Shown piece after piece: positions 57,125-64,000 of a stretch of 64,000 nt of DNA. The notes beneath the pieces were generated by a model. That model worked only from the letters and a program-made list of their open reading frames with translations. It was not told the DNA's origin and did no database searches. The stretch is from the NCBI GenBank assembly GCA_947503265.1, contig CANNDC010000009.1, positions 1-64,000 of the forward strand, given 5' to 3'. Each line of letters opens with the position of its first letter. Position 1 is the stretch's first letter. The position numbers were made by a program, and so were the translations under genes. The DNA comes from an uncultured Alteromonadaceae bacterium. GTDB taxonomy: Bacteria; Pseudomonadota; Gammaproteobacteria; Enterobacterales; Alteromonadaceae.

Positions 57125-57784
57125 TTAATCTTCAGTCTTTTTCTTTTTAACCACACGATAAAGCGCGTATAAAATGACCGCAGCGACAATAGACAATGCC
57201 GCAAGTCCTGACGGGTCTTTCATCATCTGCAACGCCCCTTTACCAAAAAATACTGCACTGAGGGCAAGGGGAGCAATACCCAAGGTAGAACCCAAGGCAT
57301 ACTTCCAAACATTGAGTTTTATTGAACCGCTAACAATACTGGTTATGGTAAATGGTGGTGTAGGTGCTAATCTCAGTGCCATTACTGCCCAAGGACCTTT
57401 GTCATCAACTTTATCTTTGATCTTATCTAGACTTTTTTCGACCTTTTCGCCAAAGAAATCCGCGCCCATGAATCGGCCAATGCCATATCCACTTAAACTG
57501 GCAATCACCAGACCTGGTATGCAAATTAGCAAAGTGACCCAGATGTTAAACACCAAACTAACGGTGAAAGCCATCAATGGAACCGGGATCAACAATGAGC
57601 CGCCAACAAAGAAAATGCCAAGAAAAATAAGCGCAGTCACAAAGGTCTCCGGGACCTCGTTAGTCAGCTCAGTAATTTTCTCAACTTTAAGGTACTCGCT
57701 TAAAGGGGTGAGAAAATAGACGGCGACTAAAGTGGCAATCACTACTAAAAATATCGTTAATTTTATTGCGCTACTCTTTTTCAT
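57125..57784 (-). CDS. VTT-domain (DedA/TVP38-like) membrane protein
   Basis: 219 residues, about five to six hydrophobic segments. The VTT core is FVGGSLLIPVPLMAFTVSLV, SGYGIGRFMGADFFGEKVEK and the re-entrant segment ALRLAPTPPFTITSIVSGSI with GSTLGIAPLAL. Family members are phospholipid scramblase-like or polyprenyl-phosphate flippases; specific role unknown. It ends with a basic tail. The start lies inside the 3' end of the C26 hydrolase gene (14-bp overlap), so they form an operon. Confidence 0.85.
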   Translation of the reverse strand: MKKSSAIKLTIFLVVIATLVAVYFLTPLSEYLKVEKITELTNEVPETFVTALIFLGIFFVGGSLLIPVPLMAFTVSLVFNIWVTLLICIPGLVIASLSGYGIGRFMGADFFGEKVEKSLDKIKDKVDDKGPWAVMALRLAPTPPFTITSIVSGSIKLNVWKYALGSTLGIAPLALSAVFFGKGALQMMKDPSGLAALSIVAAVILYALYRVVKKKKTED

Positions 57785-58532
57785 TTTTCGCCTTTTTAAC
57801 TAACCATTCAAAAATATTTCGGTGGGCTTTCATATAGAACAGATATTCGGGATGCCACTGCACACCGAGTAATTTGTTGTTTTCTTTGGCTTCCACCACT
57901 TGATTGATGCCTGCCTTTTCTTTTGCGGTGACTTCAAGCGAATCTGCCGGTTCGGCCACAGCTTGTGAGTGAATGGCATTCACTTTTAGGGGATCATCTC
58001 CAGCAATGTCAGAAATTAGTGAGTCATCTTTGGTATACACCACTTTTTTTCGCGGAAAAGGACTGCGAATTCGCACGTCATCTTCAAGAAGGGGTAGTGT
58101 TGATTTATACATGGTGCCACCTAAACGAGCATTGATCAGTTGATGGCCTCGGCAAATTCCAAGAATGGGTTTGTCATTTTCGAGGGCATAATCGATGAAT
58201 TGCTTTTCCATATCATCGCGCTCTTTATCGTAAGAACCGGAAGACAATCTGCTCACCAATTCCATTGGAAACAACAGAAACTCCTTAAGCTTTAGCAAGA
58301 ATGGTCTTTCGACCTTTTCAGTCTGCTCTTCTTTGAAGTTTTCTGGATGAATATCCGAACCACCGCCAATAATGACGCCATCAAACCCGTCAACACCTTC
58401 GAAAGTATCGGGCGTAACTCTCTCAGGCTTACCACCTGCGAGGTAGACGTTAAGAGACGTGAAAAGCCACGCGGTAAATCCAGATTTGTTGGGTCCGGTT
58501 ACGGCAATTATGGCTTTCTTGTCGGCTGACAT
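57771..58532 (-). CDS. Class I glutamine amidotransferase-like hydrolase (peptidase C26)
   Basis: 253 residues. Nucleophile Cys127 in PILGICRGHQLIN, oxyanion region VIIGGGSDIHP near residue 55, and His-Glu in LLGVQWHPEYL. Closest named activity is gamma-glutamyl-gamma-aminobutyrate hydrolase (PuuD), but no putrescine genes are nearby. An insertion around residues 75-110 (LLKLKEFLLFPMELVSRLSS) is longer than in PuuD. First gene of the pair with the VTT protein. Confidence 0.82.
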   Translation of the reverse strand: MSADKKAIIAVTGPNKSGFTAWLFTSLNVYLAGGKPERVTPDTFEGVDGFDGVIIGGGSDIHPENFKEEQTEKVERPFLLKLKEFLLFPMELVSRLSSGSYDKERDDMEKQFIDYALENDKPILGICRGHQLINARLGGTMYKSTLPLLEDDVRIRSPFPRKKVVYTKDDSLISDIAGDDPLKVNAIHSQAVAEPADSLEVTAKEKAGINQVVEAKENNKLLGVQWHPEYLFYMKAHRNIFEWLVKKAKNEKE

Positions 58533-58790
58533 GTCAAATATCTCCGTTTCGTTAAATTCAATAAGTGAATTTAATGGAGCAATGTTCGCGCCGGAAATAA
58601 CTCGCTATGTTCAGACTGTCTAACTCATTGAAAATTAATCAATATTATTCGATTTCACTGAATTCCAATTTGCTCATTGGTAAAAGGAAGTAGGGATAGA
58701 TTTGCAGGTATTTTCGTATAAGTGTGTAACTATTACATTTTTGTCGTTATCACGTTCTATTAAAGGCAAAAGGTAAATCAGGGTATTGGA

Positions 58791-58853
58791 TATTCGGTAT
58801 TCGGTATTCGGTATTCGGTATTCGGTATTCGGTATTCGGTATTCGGTATTCGG
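58791..58853. repeat. 7-bp tandem repeat TATTCGG, nine perfect units
   Basis: Nine exact head-to-tail copies of TATTCGG in the 519-bp gap between the C26 and FAH genes, on the side away from both promoters of the FAH operon and upstream of the C26 gene. A perfect heptamer array is a likely site of replication slippage. The rest of the gap holds a terminator at 58909-58950 and no gene. Confidence 0.95.
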
Positions 58854-58908
58854 TAAATTCTGGATTTATGAAGAGTTGAGTCAAGATTTCAAACGAAAAA
58901 ACACTAAA

Positions 58909-58950
58909 AAAATGTACCCCCAATAATTTGGAATTCCAACTACTGGGGGT
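58909..58950 (-). terminator. Terminator of the hppD-VOC-FAH operon
   Basis: On the minus strand ACCCCCA and TGGGGGT (58944-58950 and 58916-58922) enclose a second palindrome TTGGAATTCCAA (58928-58939), and the stem is followed by ACATTTTTTTAG. It is about 100 bases past the FAH stop codon. Stem plus T-run make this a convincing intrinsic terminator. Confidence 0.8.
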
Positions 58951-59051
58951 CTATTGACTCCAAACATTATTGAGCCTCTATTCACTGAGCTTTTATTCAC
59001 AAATATAAGCTCGCTCAACTTGCTCTGGACGGGGAACAAGATTGATCGACC

Positions 59052-60062
59052 CTATTTTGCTTGTTCAACAACCTGAGATATTTTACCGAATATAGATTTA
59101 TGTTCTTTATCAAACATTTCGATACTGATTTTATCGCCAAATTGCATAAAGGGTGTTTTGGGTTCGCCTTGCTGTATCGTTTCGATCATGCGTACTTCCG
59201 CGATACAACTGTAACCGACACCTCCTTCGGACACGGCTTTTCCGGGACCACCATCGAGTTTATTGGAAACCGTACCTGAACCAATAATAGTGCCCGCAGA
59301 AAGAGGACGAGTTTTCGCAGCATGGGCTATCAATTGGCCAAAATCAAATGTCATATCCGTACCCGCGTCTGGCTCACCAAACAGTTGACCGTTGAAATGT
59401 GAAACCAAAGGCAGACTCAATTTTCCGTGATCCCAAGCATCTCCTAACTCGTCAGGTGTGACGCAAACAGGGCTGAACGCACTTGATGGCTTAGATTGGA
59501 AAAAACCAAAGCCCTTGGCTAATTCACCGGGGATCAAACCACGAAGTGACACATCATTCACAATCATCACTAATAGGATGTGGTCTAAGGCCTCTTCGGC
59601 AGAAACGCCCATGGGAACATCACCCGTAACGACAGCGATTTCCGCTTCAAAATCAATACCGAAGCCCTCGCTTTGAGGCATGACAATTGGGTCGTAAGGG
59701 CCTAGAAAACTATCTGATCCTCCTTGATACATCAAAGGATCTGTCCAAAAACTGCTTGGCATCTCTGCATTGCGCGCTTTGCGTACTAATTCAACGTGGT
59801 TAACATACGCGCTTCCATCAGCCCACTGGAACGCTCTCGGAAGAGGCGATGCACAGCTAGTTTGATCAAAAGGCAAGCCTTGGATATTGCCGTTTTCTAA
59901 CTGTTTGTAACGCGCACAAAGCTGCTTTTCTATGTGCGGCCAATCATCCAATGCGGCTTGTAGAGTCGGAGCTATGTCTTCTACAGGTGTCATCTCGGTC
60001 AACGCCGAATTCACCAAAACTAACTGTCCATCTCTACCGTGTTTGAGACTCGCTAACTTCAT
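59052..60062 (-). CDS. Fumarylacetoacetate hydrolase family protein
   Basis: 336 residues. FAH-fold with metal-binding Glu/Asp in GFGIDFEAEIAVVTGDVPMG, VNDVSLRGLIPGELAKGFGF, and the C-terminal block TIIGSGTVSNK with GYSCIAEVRMIE. The catalytic core and operon context (directly after HPPD and a VOC protein) indicate fumarylacetoacetase of tyrosine breakdown, giving fumarate and acetoacetate. Shorter than the mammalian-type FAH (about 420 residues), matching the bacterial variant. Start has AGGAGGAT five bases upstream and overlaps the VOC stop (ATGA). Confidence 0.87.
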   Translation of the reverse strand: MKLASLKHGRDGQLVLVNSALTEMTPVEDIAPTLQAALDDWPHIEKQLCARYKQLENGNIQGLPFDQTSCASPLPRAFQWADGSAYVNHVELVRKARNAEMPSSFWTDPLMYQGGSDSFLGPYDPIVMPQSEGFGIDFEAEIAVVTGDVPMGVSAEEALDHILLVMIVNDVSLRGLIPGELAKGFGFFQSKPSSAFSPVCVTPDELGDAWDHGKLSLPLVSHFNGQLFGEPDAGTDMTFDFGQLIAHAAKTRPLSAGTIIGSGTVSNKLDGGPGKAVSEGGVGYSCIAEVRMIETIQQGEPKTPFMQFGDKISIEMFDKEHKSIFGKISQVVEQAK

Positions 60063-60607
60063 TTAGATCCTCCTGAAAATCCTTGACCATTGTGCAACCA
60101 CTCTGCATGCTTGGGCGCTTTTTTAGTCACTGACCATTCCGCCAACATCTCTGGTGCAACTCGTTTAAGTTCTGCCATCATTTCGGGTGTATGCGTGTTG
60201 GCAGCAAGCTCTATACGATGCCCATTAGGGTCGAAAAAGTAAATAGATTTAAAGATACCGTGATCCGTTGGACCCAATACCTTTATATCGGCAGCTTGCA
60301 ATTTGTCTTTTGCAGCTAACAGGTCGTCCATACTCGCCACTTCAAACGCGATATGCTGCACCCATTCAGGCGTATTACCATCCCGCCCCATCTCGGGTGA
60401 GTTGGGCAGTTCGAAGAACGCCAAGACATTGCCGTTGCCCGCATCCAAGAAAATGTGCATGTATGGATCGGGAGCTTGAGTTGATGGTACTTTGTCCTCA
60501 GCAATCGCAAGCTGGAAATCCATATTCAGCATAGATTGATAAAACTCGACAGTTTCTTTCGCATCATTACAACGATAAGCCACATGGTGAATACGCGATA
60601 ATTTCAT
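60059..60607 (-). CDS. VOC-family (glyoxalase/extradiol dioxygenase-like) protein
   Basis: 182 residues, one vicinal-oxygen-chelate module pair. Candidate metal ligands: His in SRIHHVAYRC (residue 7 or 8), His in EWVQHIAFEV (about 88) and Glu in GHRIELAANT (about 139), the H-H-E arrangement of extradiol dioxygenases. It lies between hppD and FAH, where homogentisate dioxygenase would be expected in the pathway. The substrate is unproven; glyoxalase-type or accessory roles remain possible. Coupled to FAH by an ATGA overlap and 3 bp after hppD. Confidence 0.75.
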   Translation of the reverse strand: MKLSRIHHVAYRCNDAKETVEFYQSMLNMDFQLAIAEDKVPSTQAPDPYMHIFLDAGNGNVLAFFELPNSPEMGRDGNTPEWVQHIAFEVASMDDLLAAKDKLQAADIKVLGPTDHGIFKSIYFFDPNGHRIELAANTHTPEMMAELKRVAPEMLAEWSVTKKAPKHAEWLHNGQGFSGGSK

Positions 60608-60610
60608 AGC

Positions 60611-61705
60611 CTAAGCCTCTGTCTCAGTTTCTTTTTGAATGACTCCGCGATTAACTTGATCACGTTCAATAGATTCAAACAAGGCTTTGAAATTGCCTTC
60701 CCCAAATCCATCGTCTTGTTTGCGTTGAATAAACTCAAAAAACACCGGACCAAGTGCGGCTTCAGAGAAGATTTGTAGTAGTAGACGCGGTTGTGATCCT
60801 TCGCCTACAGATCCATCCAACAGGATTCCGCGAGTTTGCAACTCTTCGATTGGCTCGCCGTGGTTTGGCAATCTTTCTGACAACATTTCATAATAGGTTG
60901 ACGGAGGTGCCGTCATAAACTTGGTGCCACGTGCTTTAAGGCGGTCCCAACAAGCGTACAAGTCATCACATGCAAAGGCGATATGTTGAATTCCTTCGCC
61001 ATTGTAGGCCATCAAGAATTCTTCTATCTGTCCACCGCCGCCCGCAGCTTCTTCATTCAGTGGAATGCGGATTTTGCCGTCCGGGGCCGTCATCGCTTTA
61101 GATAACAATCCTGTATATTCGCCTTTAATATCAAAGTAGCGTATTTCACGGAAGTTAAATAATTTGGTGTAAAAGTCGGCCCAATAGCCCATTCGACCGC
61201 GATAAACGTTGTGAGTAAGATGATCTAGAGTGTGGAATCCACAACCTTCTGGGTGCTTAGGTACGCCCTCAATCCACTCAAAATCGATATCGTAGATGGT
61301 TTCACCTTCTTTATAACGATCGATCAAATAGAGAGTTGCACCACCGATACCTTTGATGGCCGGAAGTCTCAGTTCCATTGGGCCAGTAATAACATCTACG
61401 GGTTGAGCGCCATTTTTCAAAGCTTGCTTGTAGGCAAACTGCGCATTTTTTACTCTAAAAGCCATACCACAAGCAGATGGGCCATGCTCTTCTGCATAAT
61501 AAGCTGCTGGGCTCTTAGGTTCATAGTTTGCTATGAAGTTAATATCGCCTTGACGCCACAATTGAACGTCTTTTGATTTATGAACAGCCACTTTGTCAAA
61601 GCCCATAGCCTCGAAAACAGGTTCTAAAATACCTTTTTTTGGTGCTGTGAATTCAACGAATTCAAAGCCGTCTAACCCCATGGGGTTTTCAAATAAATCT
61701 GCCAT
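60611..61705 (-). CDS. hppD: 4-hydroxyphenylpyruvate dioxygenase
   Basis: Fe(II) dioxygenase that turns 4-hydroxyphenylpyruvate into homogentisate. 364 residues with the two VOC halves of the family. Fe ligands: His in [13 protein letters not shown], His in [13 protein letters not shown] and Glu in [11 protein letters not shown] (about 335). Terminal segment [20 protein letters not shown] matches the C-terminal lid helix. GAGGGA about six bases before the ATG. First gene of the tyrosine operon; the operator at 61770-61808 is upstream. Confidence 0.94.
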   Translation of the reverse strand: MADLFENPMGLDGFEFVEFTAPKKGILEPVFEAMGFDKVAVHKSKDVQLWRQGDINFIANYEPKSPAAYYAEEHGPSACGMAFRVKNAQFAYKQALKNGAQPVDVITGPMELRLPAIKGIGGATLYLIDRYKEGETIYDIDFEWIEGVPKHPEGCGFHTLDHLTHNVYRGRMGYWADFYTKLFNFREIRYFDIKGEYTGLLSKAMTAPDGKIRIPLNEEAAGGGGQIEEFLMAYNGEGIQHIAFACDDLYACWDRLKARGTKFMTAPPSTYYEMLSERLPNHGEPIEELQTRGILLDGSVGEGSQPRLLLQIFSEAALGPVFFEFIQRKQDDGFGEGNFKALFESIERDQVNRGVIQKETETEA

Positions 61706-61769
61706 TATATTTCCCTCAATATTAAGTCAACGCGGTTTAGATTGACTATTTAGGCTAAATATTAGTAAA

Positions 61770-61808
61770 TAGTTGCGATAACAACTAAATTAGTTGTTAT
61801 CGCAACTA
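61770..61808. promoter_or_regulatory. Operator with four half-sites between hppD and marR
   Basis: A 39-bp palindrome with 19-bp arms around one central A. Each arm is itself an inverted repeat: TAGTTG-CGATAA-CAACTA, then AAT, then TAGTTG-TTATCG-CAACTA. So four copies of TAGTTG/CAACTA are present. Position between the divergent hppD and MarR genes suggests it is bound by that MarR protein and controls both promoters. Inference from symmetry and location. Confidence 0.85.
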
Positions 61809-61866
61809 ATGTCAATTTTCGGCATTTGTCCTAAGACTGGTGATTCGATTAAAAGGTAAAGAATTC

Positions 61867-62316
61867 GTGACAATTTCTAAATTACAATTAACCCTTGAGC
61901 GCTACTTACCCTACAGACTGTCTATCTTATCGAATAAAATCAGTGGTATTGTGGCAGAAACTTATAAAGACAAGTTCGCCCTTTCTATTACCGAATGGCG
62001 AATTATGGCGGTCTTGGGAGAGTACCAAGGAATTTCAGCTGATGAGATTTCTGTTAAGACTCAAATCGAAAAATCGATTCTGAGTAGAGCGATAAGCAAG
62101 CTGTTGAAACGCAATCTGATAGAAAGAAAGGTTGCCACGGACGACAGACGACGATCAGAAATATACTTGTCCGAAACAGGTAAAGCTGTTTATCAGGAAA
62201 TTGTGCCTTTGTCTTATGACTATGAGGAAAGGTTATTGAGTTGCTTCTCAGAAACTGAGCGTGAGCAATTTAGTGAGCTGATAGATAGGATATATAAGCA
62301 TGCAGATGAACTCTGA
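61867..62316 (+). CDS. MarR-family transcriptional regulator
   Basis: 149 residues: winged helix-turn-helix (about 35-100; LSITEWRIMAVLGEYQGISA, VKTQIEKSILSRAISKLLKR, ATDDRRRSEIYLSETGK wing). Divergent from the tyrosine operon, with a strong palindromic operator in between, so it is the probable regulator of hppD. GTG start at 61867 (MTISKLQLTL) has AAGG about ten bases upstream; a GTG at 61840 would add nine residues not typical of the family. Confidence 0.85.
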   Translation: MTISKLQLTLERYLPYRLSILSNKISGIVAETYKDKFALSITEWRIMAVLGEYQGISADEISVKTQIEKSILSRAISKLLKRNLIERKVATDDRRRSEIYLSETGKAVYQEIVPLSYDYEERLLSCFSETEREQFSELIDRIYKHADEL

Positions 62317-62451
62317 TCTGGTTCTTCGCAGAAGTGGCTAACAGGATCAATCAACATGACTCTATGTAGGTTCCGAATGGTTCGTTCGCGCATAGCTAGC
62401 TGAAACCATCGAGATAACCATACACCTATAATAATAAAATAAGGGTACTAG

Positions 62452-62952
62452 ATGTTTTGTCCAAAATGTAACAAAGAAAGATTTGAGCGCCTCCGTGGCA
62501 ATGAATTTCGTTGCCAAAACTGCCTCTTCACCTATTTCCACAACGTGGCAGCAGCCGTTGCACTTATTATTCGTTGTGAAAATCAAATTTTATTTACCAG
62601 ACGAGCGCTTGATCCTGCCAAAGGATTACTAGACCTCCCTGGTGGATTCGTAGATGCCGGTGAAACATTAGAGCAGGCATTGGAAAGAGAACTCTATGAG
62701 GAATTAAAGCTAGATATTTCGAGTCCGGAATACCTTTTTTCCTTTCCCAATCAGTATTTATACAAAGACGTCAATTATGATACTTGTGATACCTTTTTCG
62801 GGCTCAAATTGAATCAACTGCCTGAGTTAATAGAAGAGCAAAAAGAGATATCGGAAGTCTGTTGGGTTGACTTAGAAGAATTTGAATTAGGGCAAGTAGC
62901 CTTCGAATCCACAAGAAAAGCACTGACGCAATATCTAGCAGAATTAAACTAA
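62452..62952 (+). CDS. Nudix hydrolase with zinc ribbon
   Basis: 166 residues. N-terminal zinc ribbon (CPKC near residues 3-6 and CQNC near 20-23) followed by a Nudix domain with a complete Nudix box GGFVDAGETLEQALERELYE with EEL (about 62-84). The arrangement resembles NudC-type NAD(H) pyrophosphatases but is much shorter, and matches the zinc-ribbon Nudix proteins of unknown nucleotide specificity. ATG start. Confidence 0.85.
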   Translation: MFCPKCNKERFERLRGNEFRCQNCLFTYFHNVAAAVALIIRCENQILFTRRALDPAKGLLDLPGGFVDAGETLEQALERELYEELKLDISSPEYLFSFPNQYLYKDVNYDTCDTFFGLKLNQLPELIEEQKEISEVCWVDLEEFELGQVAFESTRKALTQYLAELN

Positions 62953-63211
62953 TTTAGGCTATTTGCTTTCTAGGGTTGGAAATCGAAAATTTGCGGTTAA
63001 CGAGTTAAATCATGAGATGGTGAAAACTGATTTTTCGATAACAGAAAATCATATAAAGCTGCCGTTTCTGATTTGAGCTTGATGGAAAGAATAAGACAAG
63101 GTGCGGAAGTTATAATTTAATGACGTTAGCTTTTATTGACAAACTTCTGTCAACTATACGTACACAAAAAACGCATGAACCAACTACGAGAAGCTCTCCT
63201 TTTCGTTGAAT

Positions 63212-63748
63212 TCAGTTTAAATCGCTAATCGCTTGCTCAAAGGCATTGTTGTCTCCAAGGGTTTTACTGATCATCATAGCCCCCTCGAGTAGTGACAATG
63301 TCTTGATCGCTTGCGTCCGCGCCCAGTCATAGCTGCCAGAATTTTGAATTGTGTAGGCTCGCTCAAGCCAATCAATATTCTTTTCAAAGAAGCGCTTCGT
63401 TTCGACTTGAACTTTTTCAGGTAAGGCATCATTCTCAGCCCCTAATAAACCACATAAACACATCGCCTCGTCTTCAACCAAGGCTTTCCTGAATAAGCTC
63501 ACGTAAATTGAAATAGGGTTGTCTCCGCGCCGACTGATCTCGCTGGGATCGCCTAAAGCACCAAGAAAGTTTTCGGTGTAACGACGTGCCAGTTCCGCTC
63601 CCAAGTCACTCTTTGTTGGGAAATGATAGTGGACGCTAGCACTTTTAATCCCCACATCAACAGCGAGTTCACGGAAACTGAAATTGCTATATCCACCGGT
63701 TCTGACTTTCCCTTCAGCGGCGTTGAGTAACTCGTCTTTTTTCGACAT
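63212..63748 (-). CDS. TetR-family transcriptional regulator
   Basis: 178 residues from the preferred start at 63748 (MSKKDELLNA); an upstream ATG at 63793 would add 15 residues. The helix-turn-helix is FSFRELAVDVGIKSASVHYH followed by FPTKSDLGAELARRY. The C-terminal ligand domain has a conserved-looking CLCGLLGAENDALP. It lies alone, so its target is probably itself or a gene outside the window. Nothing recognisable between it and the window end. Confidence 0.82.
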   Translation of the reverse strand: MSKKDELLNAAEGKVRTGGYSNFSFRELAVDVGIKSASVHYHFPTKSDLGAELARRYTENFLGALGDPSEISRRGDNPISIYVSLFRKALVEDEAMCLCGLLGAENDALPEKVQVETKRFFEKNIDWLERAYTIQNSGSYDWARTQAIKTLSLLEGAMMISKTLGDNNAFEQAISDLN

Positions 63749-64000
63749 AGTGTTTGTTTCTCGCTTAAATAACGTCGTTGTATTCGACGGCATGGGTTTT
63801 ATTCAATACCGCTCTATCGAAACCTGCAAATTCGTCCCTAACGCATAGTACAAAAAAATAGCACTATCAAAAAGACCATTTAACTGACGATATTAAGTTT
63901 TATGGTCTGTAATTTAATGACTGCGCACCGATTTCTAACTGAATCAGTAACCTGCAATCTTTAACTTATCGTCTTTAGCCAGTAACTTTCAAGCTATTAA

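Noticed and set aside
57174..57719. A 181-residue plus-strand ORF opposite the VTT gene
   Set aside because: It mirrors the membrane-protein codons; the VTT motifs on the minus strand are clear.
1..64000. CRISPR arrays, prophage, integron, rRNA or tRNA genes
   Set aside because: None seen: the tandem arrays have no spacers, no phage or integrase genes were found, and no tRNA-like cloverleaf or rRNA sequence was recognised by eye.

Overview
The window is a stretch of chromosome from a marine gammaproteobacterium. Gene families and order (pepB / sfsA-dksA-gluQ-pcnB-folK-panB-panC, PanP in place of PanD, a dedicated proteobacterial sortase system, a periplasmic-propeller hybrid two-component regulator, a HutF-type histidine pathway) point to Alteromonadales, probably an Alteromonadaceae member near Glaciecola/Paraglaciecola. 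This assignment is an inference from gene content. The DNA is moderately AT-rich and densely coding, and I saw no rRNA, tRNA, CRISPR array or intact insertion sequence.

Region 1 (1-13.9 kb) is conserved housekeeping: aminopeptidase PepB, SfsA, DksA, GluQ, poly(A) polymerase PcnB (apparently started on a non-canonical AUU), FolK, PanB and PanC, then a PLP-dependent aspartate decarboxylase (PanP) that supplies beta-alanine. A degenerate EAL protein, a TrmB-like methyltransferase and a YadG/YadH ABC exporter follow. The intergenic spaces carry a 15-bp tandem array, a 182-bp inverted-repeat element and about 1.1 kb of ~340-bp direct repeats.

Region 2 (14-29 kb) is accessory envelope biology: an M14 carboxypeptidase-like enzyme; a COG3014-LpoB-YcfL-unknown operon of lipoproteins and secreted proteins; a 1372-residue hybrid sensor/AraC regulator next to a small sigma-70 factor; a lipoprotein; and a two-gene unit ending in a three-module surface protein with a GlyGly-CTERM-like tail. 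Gene remnants (an M14 tail copy, an IS30-type transposase start) show past rearrangement.

Region 3 (29-36 kb) is a complete dedicated sortase system: class GN sortase, VIT/vWA target protein with an LPKTA tail and OmpA-like PdsO on the minus strand, divergent from response regulator PdsR and histidine kinase PdsS.

Region 4 (36-48.6 kb) holds two NnrU/MddA-like membrane methyltransferases flanking a winged-helix/TPR regulator, a small coiled-coil protein, a DoxX-pirin-LysR unit, a NIT-domain chemoreceptor, and MlaA with an MMPL/RND exporter.

Region 5 (48.7-56.1 kb) is the full histidine utilisation locus: hutUGHI (minus) divergent from hutFC (plus), with a palindrome between them that is a candidate HutC operator. 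Together they convert histidine to glutamate by the five-step formylglutamate route.

Region 6 (56.2-64 kb) has an SDR, a VTT membrane protein overlapping a class-I amidotransferase hydrolase, a tyrosine catabolic operon (HPPD, a small VOC protein, FAH) under a divergent MarR regulator with a striking four-half-site operator, a zinc-ribbon Nudix hydrolase and a TetR regulator. Neither homogentisate dioxygenase nor maleylacetoacetate isomerase is present in the window.
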